64,000 nucleotides of DNA, taken from contig CM028902.1 of the NCBI GenBank assembly GCA_016801885.1, forward strand, positions 23,899,580 to 23,963,579, read 5' to 3'. The notes under the pieces were generated by a model. It searched no databases, was not told the origin of the DNA, and saw only the letters and a program-made list of their open reading frames with translations. This document shows positions 12,249-26,603 of the stretch, one piece after another. Position 1 is the stretch's first letter. Each line of letters begins with the position of its first letter. Source of the stretch: Toxotes chatareus (taxonomy: Eukaryota; Chordata; Actinopteri; Toxotidae). Both the position numbers and the translations under genes were made by a program.

Positions 12249-13032
12249 GACATGACATGACTTAGTTTTATAATAACCCCCCTTACACAGAGTGCACTGA
12301 CCATGACCACAGACTGCCATGTTAACCTGAGCTTTTTTTTTTTTATATCACATGAAATAAATAAAAAAGGTCAGTAATGGTCAGTATTACCACTGTGCCA
12401 AACCGCAGTTGAAGCGCGCACATAAGAAAAAGAACAGTGCGTTCCCACTATGACACACCAGCTGAATATTGAAGGATTTCTTGGAGCTCATCATCATCAT
12501 CATTGTGCGAACACCAGAAATCAGCAGGGCCAATGTGCTGAGGCCTGACTCTGAATATTGTGCTTCCTTATTTTTTGGATCCAGACATTTAACATTCCAC
12601 AGTGTCTAATGATTTACAGTAAATACTAAAGTGAGTTTCCAAGCTGCTCTGTATCCTAAACAACATTTGATCTCACATGTGAACACCTTATGACTGTCTG
12701 TGTCGTGATACAATAAGGGAAAATAACTGCAGCCTGCAGTCATGTTGTGAAAGACAGGGAGCGAAACTGTTGTTTCAGTTTGTACTTTTGTAACCGATGC
12801 CTGAGGAAGTTTTGTAAGATGCTGCCCGTGAGTGTCATTCATTTTACGTCAAATCAGATTAAAACGCCAAAGCGGTCGACTGTATGTCCGATCCCATTAT
12901 GTTTCGTTTGTGTGTGTGTGTACACGTTGATCAGTGACTAAATGAGTTACAAGTTATTATATATTTAAAATGAAAAGTATCATCCTGCAAAATACTTTAT
13001 CAGCCAACCTCTAGTTTAAACACGCACGCAGA

Positions 13033-13045
13033 TGACCTGTGACCT
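13033..13045 (-). promoter_or_regulatory. perfect DR1 nuclear-receptor motif with a third half-site
   Basis: The plus strand reads TGACCTGTGACCT, followed immediately by an overlapping third half-site ending at 13050. It is the same DR1 class as the copy at 10975. Whether either is bound is unknown. Confidence 0.35.
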
Positions 13046-16000
13046 GACCTGTGACGGAACTGCTCTGCTCATAAAACTGTATGATCTTCTATTAACACTG
13101 ATCAGAGCAACACGTTTCGGTCAGTGCTTCGTCAGACTCATGAAAAGGTGCATTTGGTCATGTGATGACAGTTTGTGTACTGCCCAGTGATGGTACAGGC
13201 TCGACTTTAGACAATCAATATTACTCAGTGTAAAATGTAATGAAAAACAAAATACAAACATACATGAAGCAATACATACTGGTAATACTGAGAAAATAAA
13301 TTAAAGAGTTAATAAAGAAAAAATACTCAAAAAAAGCAAGGAAAAATTAATAGAAATTACAAAACACAAAAAGTAATAAAAATGGTAGTTGCCCAGATTA
13401 ATGTTCACTTTCTCTGCGAACAGATACACTGAATATTCACACAACTGACGGAGCTTAAATGAAAAATCAGTAAAGGAGCATTAACAATCTAAACGTACAA
13501 CAAACGGAGTAACACGTTAGCACAGCATCCACAGTACCATTTCACTTTTCTCTGAAGTTAAATCATATGTATATTACACTGACAAAAAGTTTTATTTCTT
13601 CATATTTTGTACTGAATCAATATCAATAATATCAAAAGTTTCAGGGTTTTCTTCCCACAGACAATCATCGGTTCAATTCAGGTTGTGTTTGTTTGAATTG
13701 TTGACATAGGCTGTATCTGATACACTGATTTAATAATAATTCACATCGGTTCTGGATTTCCGGCACTGACTTAATGTTGTCAGAAAAAATAATTTCCATT
13801 ATTGCCAAATCAATACATCAGTCTGGCTCTATGACACATAACATTCTTGCTGCACTCTTTCCCCTTTGGCTTTCATTGACTGTTGACACAACAGCAGATA
13901 GTCTGCTGGTGGGTTGGTCGGCGTGTTGTAACTCGTCTCCAGACCAATCCTGGCTGGAGTGCCGGCGGTGTTGCAGTAGGAAGGACTGTGCTGATGGGGG
14001 ACTGTGGGTAGAATGGAAAAAAATAAAATAAAAATGAGGCTTCATGAGCTCTGCGGGACGTCCCAGCGGGAACATGTGGAAACCTCAGAGGTGACACTGA
14101 GGTGGTTGTTGTTGAGCTGGGACCCTTGAGACTGGCGACTGTGATGTCTCTGTTCCCTGGCAGTTACATTCTGTGCAGACAGTTGCACCGTGCTGCTCTG
14201 CCCTAACGCTCATCACTGTTTCTACAGCCTCGCTCCCTCGGGCTCGTTCCTCTGGGAGTTTAAAAACAGTGATGACAGTGATGTCATTACACAGGCTTTT
14301 TCCACCCACATTTGACAGATGATATTATCCCCTATGTGTATAAATTATAAGCCACATTGTGCCTCAAGTGCACTTGTTTTGTATTTGAGGTACGGAAATT
14401 TCCCACATTTTATATACCCATACATGCATTAGTTACAGGCTACCACATCCACAAAGTGTTGGAGATTGCAGTGCATAGGGTTGCTAATTGGTCAAATATT
14501 AGATTGTTTTCCAGTATCATTATTATCATTATATCCTTCAAAAATCAGCAATAAACACAAATAATGCAGACATTCAACTGTATTTAGTACAGGACTCAGT
14601 AATCATTGACCAAGAGTATAATAATATACCATAATAATCAAGTTTGACAATTTCAGGTCCCTCTGAAAATTGTTCCAGTCCTACTAAGTTGGTTTTTTTT
14701 TTTTTTTTTTTTTGCCTAATTCTAACTCAGTTTTAACTCTGGAGACCAACATTTGTAGTATAATATGAGAACGCAGGTCAAATTGATTTTTGTTGTAACA
14801 CATATATGTATAAATAAACACACACACACACACACAAACACATTTCCACTAATAGTTATAAAACACTGAGCACAGAGGGTTACAGTATTGGATTTGTCTG
14901 CGTTTAACACAAGAGTTGGTACTGCTGAAGGTTTTCTATGTGAATCCCCAAAGTGTTTAATATTACACAAATAAGAAACATCATTAAATAAGTAATCATA
15001 TGAATAAACTGTGTAGACTGTATGAATGAACCAACAATTTGTGTGAGGAAATTGAGGAAATGATTAAAACTCATCTCATTGTGAAATATTTCATCATTCA
15101 TAATAGGAGTTTTATTTTTACTTCATTATATATGTTTTTATCTTAAGTCTAGTTTTTATTTCATGTCGGCAGTTGTTCAAACTGACTGTTGGACCATGAT
15201 CTGCTTCCACATAAGCTATGCTAGTTGTGTGTTGTGTTATTACTTGTCACAAATCATGATTGCAGGTATATGCCTTAAACTCAGATTTCATTTTCAGCAG
15301 ATGAATTAAGGGGGTGCAGAGGCAGTTAGGCAGTCTGTGGCACAGTGTCAAATCAGAATCAGGTCATGTTCTTTGCCGGCTTTGTGAGTCGGGGGGGTGC
15401 AAACCCGTTTTAGGTCAAAGTAGTAAATCAGGGACAGAAAGTCCTCAGAACTGCGACTGTCTAAGCAGGAGCACCTGTTAGCACCAGTTAACACCTGTTA
15501 GCTACAGCAACAACAACAACATCATCAAAGTAATTCTCAGGGAACTGTCTAGTTTTGTTTTGTTTTCTGTTAATACACAGCAACTCAGAAACTAACATCT
15601 CCTTTTATATATTTAGCTTAACAAGGCTGCACATTTCTGGACTTCTGGGGGAGAAAGGGCCTCTGGTAGTAGGAATTCAGGATATAACACCAATGCAAGC
15701 ATGCAGCTGGACACTGTCTGATCTGGACAGTGACTGATATCTGATGTTTTTTTCTACCTCTCATTCAGATCCGATACACAACACACGTTTCCTTCAGGTT
15801 ACTGTGTAATTAGCAAAGTTTCTGAACCTGTTTATGTTTGAAGCAGCTGCACACAGTACTGACTGACAGCAGGTGGCCTGAAGGGTCACAATGTTTTTTA
15901 TCTAGTTTTCCTCCAACTTTTAAATATGTTTCTCTGTTGTCCTGACATCGTTAAAGCCGCATTACAATTTGGTATAAATAACTTGGTGTGCCTCAACTGA

Positions 16001-18380
16001 GCTTTTGACTCAGGATTCGTACATTTTTGGCTTTTTGTTACGCGTGATTCTCGTTGACGTAGCCAGCGGCGGTATGGCTGGGCTATCAAAGCGAGGCGGG
16101 AACCAGAATCACAGAGGTCACAGTAAAAGTGAAAATAGGAGAAGGAAGCGTTTAAAAAGATAAGCGTTGAAGCTAAGAATACGCACCACGATCAGGCTAA
16201 TTTCTGCTGGTGAGCAGGGGCCAGATAAAATCCTTCCACTGACTGTTCTCTCTGCGTTTATTTCTCACTGATGCTCACTTTCAATGTGATGCCATCAGAT
16301 CTGATAATCAGACTCATCACTGGGATGCTTCAGAAAAACCACAGAGTTGACACTTCATTAGAAAGAGATTACATGTAATAAATGTCGCAGCCCCCTACTG
16401 CCGGTGTGTTTAGGCTTTCTGTGTAAACACCTGCATGTATTTCCTTTACTTTCTCTGTTGACTTTTTTCACAGGATGATATACAAGCTATGACGCTGACA
16501 AGAGAACAATTACTGAGTAATTGAAAAGGTGCTCAAAATGCTGCTGAATCTTGCTGTTCAGTGATGCAATTCAAAGAAATGACCTAGGAATCTTTCCATA
16601 GCCTGTCTCTATATATTTTTCTTGAGCAGTCTCAAAATACGAGCCTGATTCATAGGTGTCTGAGTGTTACTGTTAGAGTTAGGAGTGGTTCTTTAAGTGG
16701 AAGGCATGACTTCAGAGCCCTGTATTGTTCAACATCCCCCCTGCTGAAGTATCCATGACAAAGATAATGAATCTCCACCAAGGTGTGGCAAGGTGTGCTT
16801 CTTACTATACCATAACTCAGCCTGCCTGAGTCCTATCGTGATCTTGTGGATTTCATCATCCACACGAGTACGACTGACAGCTAATGGCCCCTAGAGGCTT
16901 TGATTCATTACACAATACAATGAGAATATTTCAGGCAGAACAAATATGTTGATGCTGCTGTTAGTCCAGGTGCTAAGACAGCTAACGTTTTTTAATGTGA
17001 TTTTACTTCATGGTGGTACAACAAAATATATCATAGAGTCATTAAGGTCAGGGGTTCTTCCTCTGGAGAGCATGCATGTATTCAACAAAAGTCATGCATG
17101 CAATATCTCATTCATGTGGATGCACGTATCTTGAAGTCGTGGGATCAGCAAAATCAAAGAGGTTCATTCTCAAATTTCATGGCATCCAAATACTGTGATT
17201 TGTGTTCAATCTGACCATCAGGTAGCGACAGAGGAAAATGAATGACGTGTCCAAAATGGAGAGGCTTCACACTCTGAGAGGCGTGAATATGCTTAGGAGG
17301 TTTCACAGCAATCTGTCGAGTTTTATTTGTTTTGTTCTGTTGTTTTTGTGTGTAAGAGGAACTTTTGGTCAAATGGCCGTGCTAGAGGAAAGGTCAAAGG
17401 TTAAAAAAAAAAAAAAAAAACCTGAGAAATATCCTCTGAAATCATCCTAAAGGTGTGATGGGAGAAATGGGAGCATATCAAACTAAAAGATGACCAATTA
17501 TACTTATCAAACAGAGGGAATTAGAAATAACAAATATTGTGTCACTTGTGTCAATGAATGAAAAAAACAACAGCCTGAGGAGCTGTTAGCTAGCTGCCAA
17601 GTAAGTCTTTATCATTGTTTAACTACTTCATTGTAAACTTTTAGTTGACATAGCAACTGTGACCTTTCCATTTGTTAGTTTTTGCTCCCTTACATGAGAT
17701 ACGCTTTAATGATCTGGAACTGGATCTTTAACATTAAAAAATCCAAATGAATTTCAGCCAGATTTTGCAAACTGCAGGTGCTGTTCCAGTGTGCTCCAGC
17801 AGCACCTTCAATTTTAGCAACCTGGGGGGAGTTTACACTCTGGAATTAAAATGTAAACATGGTGGTGCATTTTATGGGTCAGTTCCAGTATGGCGACACT
17901 TTTATTATTATTTTACTAAATTTAGGCGAACAAAATAAGTAAATTAAAGTTCCACCATCCTGCACTTGACTTTGATTTTGGTAAATAAAATTCACACAGT
18001 AATTAAACATTTAACTATATAAATATATAAACTATATAAATAACATAAATAAAAAAAAAAATCTGAGCAATTAAAAAAATGAGACTGAGACTATGGCACC
18101 GATCAGTGATAATTCTAAAGTAAAATGACTTGTGATAAAATCTGAACTCTCTTCATCAAGAATTTTCTTCCAATAAATGCGTTGCCTTGTCTGATGTTTT
18201 CTGATCATCACTTCCAGCCTATGATGCTGCAGATTATAGGTCCTGTAGATTAATATCTACACAATACCCCAACTCGTGAATGACATCACTTACCCACATG
18301 CCGTGCTCGGCACTCTTTCCCTGGAAAAGGATGGGGATGTGAACGAGCTGCATCACTTCCAGTGAAAGGAAAACAAGAGG

Positions 18381-19237
18381 AGGTGGATTCGCTTGAAGTC
18401 TCAGAACAGCGCCGTCCTCCATGTTCCTGTGCAACACACACACCAAAAAAAGGGGGGAAGGGAGGGGGTGTGTTGGAGGAGGGAGGGAGAGGAGGGGAGG
18501 GGAGGGAGAGGAGGGGGGGGAGGGGTGCGCCCTCGGCAGACAGTCAAGCGCAAAAGACACACGGCTCATCCGCTCGCCTCCCCATTGACGTCAGTCCGGT
18601 ATCACATGAACGAGCAGGGACCAATCGGCACGGTGCTGCCGGAGAGTGCTGGCTCTCTTACACCAAGATAGGGAAAAAGACTGAATAAAAGGAAACCGTG
18701 CCAGTGAGCCTGTAATGACCACAAAACCCCACGGAGGAGCCTAGATCCGCCGCCATTGGATATTTTCGCCTGGTTGCTCTTCATTCCCATGCGTTCCTCG
18801 CTGTGGATTATTGTGTTTGGCATTGGGGCGGACGGAATGGATAAGGCCATGGCCCTAACATATTGAATAGCTCGTTGGTGGAGGGGGGAGGCGAGACGCG
18901 CACCGTGGAGACAATTCATGGGGCATTATGCGGGTAGGAAAATGGTGGATTATTTGAACTGTGTCACAAAAATCTTTCCCCGTCTGGATATCCTGCCGTA
19001 AGACGCTGTTTGGTGGCATTTCAGCGCCTGTCCCGGCCTTGTCTACGGTAACCGAGGTCGTGTTGTAGCGGTTGGTAGGTAGGTCCCCCCCCCTCCCCAC
19101 CTAGAGCTCGATCCGAACGACCTTATCCATTTCTATTCTTTATATACATGTAGGATTCTTGCCTTCGTCGCGACGCGTTCACCCTCCCCTCTCTGAAACT
19201 CACATTTGGAAACAATAAACTGTTGGATTACCGAACT
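18381..19237 (+). promoter_or_regulatory. cmip: cmip promoter and 5' UTR, GC-rich
   Basis: Base composition shifts from AT-rich to GC-rich with many CG dinucleotides from about 18380 through exon 1, as expected for a CpG-island promoter. Visible sites are a palindromic CRE TGACGTCA (18586-18593), an E-box TCACATGA (18602-18609), CCAAT (18621-18625), and CCGCCATTGG near 18749-18758, which joins a YY1-like core to a reverse CCAAT box. No convincing TATA box is placed. The transcription start is probably between about 18600 and 19100, leaving a long 5' UTR. Confidence 0.6.
18452..18525 (+). repeat. G-run tract, possible G-quadruplex, upstream of cmip
   Basis: A purine stretch with more than ten runs of three or more G (up to eight) separated by A or GA. 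It easily satisfies the four-run pattern for G-quadruplex formation on the plus strand. It lies about 60 bp upstream of the CRE of the presumed promoter. Confidence 0.7.
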
Positions 19238-19592
19238 ATGGATTTCAACAGCGGCAGCGGCGGCGGCGGCGGCGGCGGGGGAAACGAGCTGCACAACAAC
19301 CAGTTTTATCAGTGCGAGGAGAACAAGCCTCTGCTGGGGGAGATGTCGGAGGGCAATAATAACACCAAGCTGGGCGCAGGGCCGTGCAAGAGGTCCCTGC
19401 ACCACTGCAGCAGCAGCGGGATGCGATACAAGCTGCTCCACGAGGGGGACATCCAGGTGTGCGTGGTGAAACACCCCCGCACCTTCCTCAGCAAGATCCT
19501 CACCTCCAAGTTCCTGCGGAGGTGGGAGCCGCACCACCTCACGCTCACAGACAGCAGCCTGACCTCGGCCACCGTGAGTTACTTTCCAGCCT

Positions 19593-19648
<56 letters not shown>

Positions 19649-22600
19649 AGAGAGAGAGAGAGAGAGAGACCGTATAATGCTGCGTTTCACATTCCACAGG
19701 CAGCTTTGGTGTTTGTCTTTTCTTGTCTGGACGCAGCAGACGCGCACCGAGATTACGCACAGTCTGTTGTTGACGCAGTTTACAAGAAGGCAGCGTGTCA
19801 CAGCTTTCACGGGCTGTTCTGCTGATAATATCGGCAACATTGGTGCTGCGGCCTGCAGCCTTCCAGCCCCGCATCCACTCCTTTCCATCAATCCCTGTGC
19901 AACACATGTTCACGTACCTGTGACCTGTAGCCTTCTGCTTCTCACACTGGGGGTGCAGAGGAAGTGTGTACCTGTATGTGTGTCCTCGTAGGAGGAGGCT
20001 CTGAATGGGTTTAACACCTAAATCTAAATTCAAATTCTGAACAACAAAAGTCTTCTCTCATTAGTGTTTGGGAATAAAACCCATCAGCGGGAGCTTCAGG
20101 GTAGCGTAGAGGTGTGTGGTGACATGAAACCGGTTGAGAATCCCAGCAGCAGCCTCCATTCCCATAACAATCTGGTGTTGATGTGCTGCTTCCTGTCTGT
20201 GGAACGGAAGGTGTGCAGAATGGAAAGAAAAGATGCTCTGATCAAACTGCCAGCTTCAATTATAATCGTCATTATTCTAATAATCTCACAGGCCGGTTGA
20301 GCTTTGGCTCTGTGAACACATGGAGGATATTTTCCTCTGTTGCTGATGTGGCGGCTGAGGTCCTGTTGATCAGCTGCCGCACCTACTCAGTGTGTCAGTC
20401 CAATGTCAACAGGCCTATATGTCATCATAAATATTATGCATGGATAATGTAACCGATGGCCGAGCGATAAAGGAGGAGTGGCTGTGACCTGTGCTTGGCA
20501 ATCCAAACTGAAAAAAAATCTATATTTTCAGGAAATCAAGATTTATTATTTTTTTTCCCTTAACTTAAAATATGATCATTATTTTCTACATTATAGCATT
20601 AACACTGTTTATGTTCACCGTCCTGGACATAGACATAGTGTGATTATTTACCACAACAGGATACATGTCTGTGTGTAATCGATTGTTGGTAATTCAGCAG
20701 AATAATGCTGAAATAATAAAAGCCTTTATTTCCCCCTTCTGTTATCATCAACACTTCTGGCATTTTCCACAAAGCCAGTCCCATTGTTTTATCAACACAC
20801 CTTGTTAGAGGCTTTTTGGATGTCTGCCTATCACACCCACACTGGAGGAGTGTGCTGAATGGCTTACTGCGGTATGCAGTGTCTTGGAGGCTGTTTTTAT
20901 GGCAGATATGGGGATGTAAGTTAAGGGTAAACTCACCTGAACTCAGTTTACCTGCTTGTTTACAGCAGGTTGCTGCGTTTATAGTCCACTGTAAACCTCA
21001 GTAATGTCAGCTGAGCTAACTGTGCACTACCCGCTTGTGTACGTTAGCTTGTTGTTGTGGATGTCACATTCTCAGGTAGACAACACTTGATCATGAAACA
21101 TTAAGTCATGGCTGCTTCCTCCTGGGGACCAGATAATCGTGTAAACACACCACACGGCTTCATGGATCCACACTGTTGTTCTCAGCAGATTCTTCCACTG
21201 GACAGGTTGCATGTTAAGAACCTGATTCATACATTGTTCCCCTGCACTTCATTGGCTCTGATGTAGTTTTTGTAGTTCCTGTTTGTTAGCACACAACACA
21301 AGCTCAGTTTCAGTGCCGGCTCTTCGGTGTCATCAACCCCCCCTGAGATCAATTATATGTTGTATGAGCCGTTCATTAAAGCACACCGACTGTTTTAGGC
21401 TAATAATGTTAGCTGGATGTGAGCGTATTAGTATGAACAGGGTTGAGTGATAGCTTCAGTGTTCCCTGTTGAGCAGGGTTAGGGTTCTCTTGCCTCATTG
21501 CCAATGACCTTAGCATGTCTCCTGGTTTGGACTGGCTGTGTAATGTGGATCTGGACCAATGAAAACAGCTTGATGTTGGAGAAAGTCAGTGACATGTTGC
21601 AACCATAGAGCTGAGGCGTTTCTTTTTCAGGCAAGCAAACACCATTTGTCCTGATTGCTAGCAAAATGAATCAGTTGGGACTGATCAGTGGAAGATATTG
21701 GAATTAGTAAAGTTTTAGTATGAGACACTAACGACAAGAAATGTTAATGTTTACAGTCTTAAGGTTGTCCTATTCCAAATGCTCCTCCAAATGTGATCAG
21801 GAAATGTTTGAAAAAAAATAAAATAAAATTATCAGTGTGTCCTTTCCTTTACTGGATGTTTGGGTTCAGTTCACACGACTCTGGTCCTCTGTTGGACACA
21901 CATTCACATGGACTTTCATAAGGAATATAACTGTGTGAAACCTATGATGTTGTAACTGCACTCAGCGCTCAGCATCTGTACCAATCGGACTGTGGAGTTG
22001 AGTCACGTCTGGCAGAGAAAGACAAGGCTTTAGACAATTACTGCCTATTTTTATGCTGTTTAGATGTTAATGTTAGACTGTGTCTCATCTCCTTAGTTTT
22101 ACATGTGTGTTGTGTTACATGTGTCCCAGCTCAGGTTAGACTCTTGTTTGGGTGATAGTAGGAGCTGTGCTCACGCCTGAGCAAACACAGGTAGTGCAGT
22201 ATATTTGGGTCTGTTGTGGGTCTTTGTTAGAGTTCACAGTTTTAGTTAATGTCCAGTAAAATAACCATCTGCTGTTTAGGGGCTTTGTTGTGTTGCTCTG
22301 ATCACATTTTCCTAGATGTGGTTTTAAATGGACGAGCTGTGAGCTCCACTAAGCATCGGTGAGTCTTTATTGATTGTGGTTGCAGTAAGAAATGGGCTCA
22401 GCCTTTGAACTTTGGCCAGTTGACAGCAGCCCTCGGCAACAACTAGGAAACCGTCTCTGTGGGAACAGGAATTAGGAAAAACTTATTTCTACATCTCTGA
22501 GGACAGAATTCACGGAAGGTTTCTTTCATTCTTGGCCTTAGAGGCTCACCACTGTGGGCTTTTTGTGTCGCCACTTCCCAGAATTAACACCTCCAACGCC

Positions 22601-25600
22601 GTCAACAAGACCGGAGCATTGTAGGCCTCATAAAGATAGAACATATGGCAGAGCTGTTGTGTTGGATTGCATTATAGTGCACATGTGTGCCTATTAAAGT
22701 GACTGCTGAGCGTAAATATGTTTTTAAATGAAAAATATTGCAGATAATTTCTTCAAAAATTCTATTTACTCGTATCACATGATGTCCAGCCCAGTATCCC
22801 ATCACAGATCTGAATTTCATTTTTTTATGACATGTAATCTCTTTCCCTGACCTTAAGTGTCGTAGTTGTCAAACCCTGACTTTACCTCAACAACATCATA
22901 TTTGCCATAACCACAATATTTCCGTAACCCTAACCACACTGTTGTTGCCGTGCACAGATCGTGTAGAAAGCAAGAATTTTGGCATAAGACATTAAAATAA
23001 ACGACTTTTTGTCCAGTATCAATTTTTTTTGTCAGGCAATTCAGGTGTTAGTGAGTATGAAAGTTAATTCTTTGACCATGAAGACAGTAGTTTAACAGAA
23101 AAAAAAAAATCTTAACTCAAGATCAACTTACTGCTGCCTTGTGCTATGTAGCGCTTCTCAAGCATTATCTTTCCAAGGACCTCACATGTTTATTGTTGGC
23201 CCTGTATTGTTCTTGCCTCAGAGAGCCAAACGTAATAGCCCACTGTCTGTCCTGGACGGGCTGACGTCTCCTGTAAAAACCCTCAGAGACCAATGGAAAT
23301 GTTCTCAAAGGGAACAGTGTAGCTCAGTGCTTTTAAGCCATCAGTTGCCGTCAACGCTGTCCTTTAGTGAACCTTAGTCTTCTTTGAATTTATATCAGGA
23401 AACTGAATAAGTATAAACCCTAAATGGTAGAAATGATGATTTTAGTACAAATTCTTTTGTTTTGATTTTCTTTTATTCAGGAATTCTCTCTCTGCGTGTT
23501 TGTGTGCGTGAATGGTGACGCCAAGTATACAGCGATCATGTGTCTGCGAGTCGGCTTGTTGACGATACCACTTATTCTTCGCTCTGTAAAGGCTGAAATA
23601 TGAGGAAGAGGCTTTTGTTCAGGGTGAAGCATGAATGTGCATTTCCTGAGTGGAGTTGTTGTGCTTGGTGTCGAACAGAGCGGTTATGTGGGCAGAAGAA
23701 CAATGCTGACCCATTTGCTCCTCTCTCTCTCTCTCTCTCTCTCTCACACAGAGAGACTACTTCCAACAAGGAGGCAAAGAGCGTTGACTCTGCGTCTCCA
23801 ACATCCCCACGCACTGCAAATAACTCAGATGACTGTGAGAAAAGAGCTTTGTGAAACTGAGCGTGGCTGCCAAGAGGGTTTCATTAGTTTCAGGAACAAA
23901 AATCACATGAATCCTGTTTAAGTTAAAGCGTTGCTCATTAAAAGACTCTTAACCTAAAACCTAAACCTCTGAACCTAAACTTTAGTTTAAAACATAAAAA
24001 AAATGAGCTGAGATTATCAACAGACTGTGAAGAAATGATGTCAGACGTCTGTGTATCGTGTTGTAGAGGTATCTACTGACGTTAGCAGGCTAACAAGCTA
24101 GCCCCGGCCCCTTCATGTCATATCACTTTGTGCCTCGAGAGGCGACGGTGAATCACTGTCCAGCGTCCAGTCTGCCCTCAGTCCAACACGAACCAGTGCA
24201 AACTTGGTTGTGGTTGGCCAGTGAGTTTTTTGACAGTCCACAGGTACGGTAGCCCACCAGGATCTGTCCCATCATGCCGATGGACAGTCCAACTGTGGCA
24301 CAGGGGAAGGGGGAGGGACGATGTTTCTGATGATAGAATGATAGAATTATTTTTGTCTTATTTTGAAAGTTGTGTAGAAAATTACATGGTGTCAATATTA
24401 AAGTCAGTTGTTAATTTCTTTTATTTTTACTCATTTAGGGAGGAATGTGTGTGTGTGTGTGTGTGTGTCACTGGGAGAGAGCTGTGACTCACTTTTCTTT
24501 CCTTTGACAGACCTGCCTGCCATAACTGTAGTCAGAAACCTAACCTACATCACATTTGCGTAATAAGGGCGCTAGTGCAAGTGAGCACTTCCTGTGTTGT
24601 GCCTCACACACAAAAGGCCTGAGATGAAAGGAATCTGGTTGCACCATGAGTATGAGGGGCTCTTTATAGGTAGCAAGGCGAGAGACGGGAGCCTTCTAGA
24701 AATCAATCAGGGTGGCTCGAGTGTCTTACAGCCATGGTGTGGGGTCTGAAAGGTCTAATGATTACGTAAGAAGCCGACGCGGGGCCTGTTTCTAAGCCAC
24801 ATAACATTTATTTTAATGATGGTCCTTTTTTTTTTAGTTAGGGTTCCCGTGATCCTCTGTGTCAGTGTTGCTTTCACTGAAGATCTTTCAGGTGTTTAAC
24901 AGCAAAGAATAATCTAAATGTTAGTCACATCTACGTTTTTATTTGGCCATAAAACGATCTGCAGCTGAGGACCGCTTGGTCATCTGATACTGCTCTTACT
25001 TTGCAAGTCTTATTTTGCTGCCCTCAACTACTGCAAGTAAATTCTTTTGGCTTCAGAGGTCATAAATATAACATGTCATTCACTGAGATGCGTATGTGTG
25101 TGTGTTCATACACACAGTGTATTAAAGGAACTGACTTTTCCCCCCTTTTTTTTTTTCCATGCCTGTAGTTAGTGCTGCACACATCCATCTGTGTAATCAT
25201 TTTCAAGCGCTATCTCAGTTAATGCCAAAATACCAGAAACCACTGGCATTCCTTTCATCGGGGATGCACGGGCCGTTAGAGACAACACCTGTACGCTGTT
25301 AAGACCAAGCTGGTTTACTGCTGTATTTAAACCTGATGCGTAGAACACAGAAAAGGACAGGAGGAGACGAAAGCTCCAGCTCTCCAGTGTATGGATGTGA
25401 TTACCAGTTTTTCTTTTATTCCCCTTTTTCATCTCAGCTTCAGCATCACACGTAGGCTATGACGTATGTAAGTTAAACACCAGCAGTAAATGAATTACTA
25501 TGTCGTGTTTCAGTATAGTCACATCAGACCAAGTAAGCTGAAGCATCAAAACCCCTGCGTACGCTGAGCTGAGCTATTTAGGAATTTACCTTTTCATTTG

Positions 25601-26210
25601 CAGAATGTGTAATCTGGCTTTACGTACGCAGTGCTAATAACAGCCTGCCACGTTTCAATTTGTGTTTTGTGACAGCCCCTGCTTCTGTAAAAAAAAAAAA
25701 AAAAAGGATAGAGAGCATATACAAGTCAGCTTCCTGATGTGGTTGGATAGTGCGTCACCCTCACACAACCTCGCTCTCTTTAAGTAGGCTTCAGCCCAAA
25801 CTACGGCCCCAGTCCTAATCTTAGCCATCTCTGAACTATGCCTGAACAGAACGGTGTGATTGGTGCTGTGCAAAGACAGAGGAAACTCTGCTCACGGCGC
25901 AAAAGTCTCTGATAATCACGATATGTCAGATTTAAAAAAAAAAAAAAAAAACAAAAAAACAAGCCAATGTTTTTGATGCTCAAGTTGCAAAGAGAAAACT
26001 TGTATAAAAGAAAGCTCAGAACAGCGAAGGGAGATGTGAGTGTGAAGTACGCTCAGATATCAGCTGATAACACAGTAAGTCACTCCACCTCCACCTGTCA
26101 AAGCAGAAGCACCACAAGATAACGGAGCCGCCAGACCTTATTGGTGGTATTGTTTTAATTCAAAATAAAAAGGAAGAGAAACAACATGCATTGACCACAA
26201 CCTGTGAGCT

Positions 26211-26268
<58 letters not shown>

Positions 26269-26555
26269 GCTTTTAAAGGTTCTGGGCGGGTCTCCAGAAC
26301 TGGCTGCAGTGCATGTTCATATTCAAATACTGGATCCTCCCAGTTTTGTTTGAACAGTACAGCTATTAGACAAAGATTTGAGTTATGGTTGGCAATGATA
26401 GCACTCTGCCATATTGATTTATAGTATTTAGAATAGATAGGAATTGGACTCGTTCCCCGAATTCTGCCTTGTTATGTGCGTCTGTGCAGGAAAGCTCCTT
26501 GCATTCAGGTCATTCTCTGTTAGAGACTGTTCTTAGTCGTGAAGACAGAGGGAAG

Positions 26556-26603
<48 letters not shown>

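Larger units (their letters stand above)
10373..18380. other. gan-cmip intergenic region
   Basis: About 8 kb without a recognisable gene. Open frames are short, unspliceable into any family I know, and often pass through homopolymers. Items seen: two DR1 motifs (10975-10987, 13033-13045), a hairpin (12186-12248), a T run at 14692-14713, short CA/GT tracts near 12907 and 14820, and a 9-bp inverted GCATGCATG pair (17070-17078 with 17093-17101). Distal regulatory DNA for either gene could lie here. Confidence 0.6.

Noticed and set aside
19223..19237. Five extra residues from an upstream TTG in the cmip frame
   Set aside because: TTG is not a normal eukaryotic start. The ATG at 19238 has a strong context and matches the family N-terminus (MD..S).
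19133..19891. 252-codon minus-strand open frame overlapping cmip exon 1
   Set aside because: It is antisense to a conserved exon and runs through the GT microsatellite (poly-His-Thr). GC-rich DNA lacks stops by chance.
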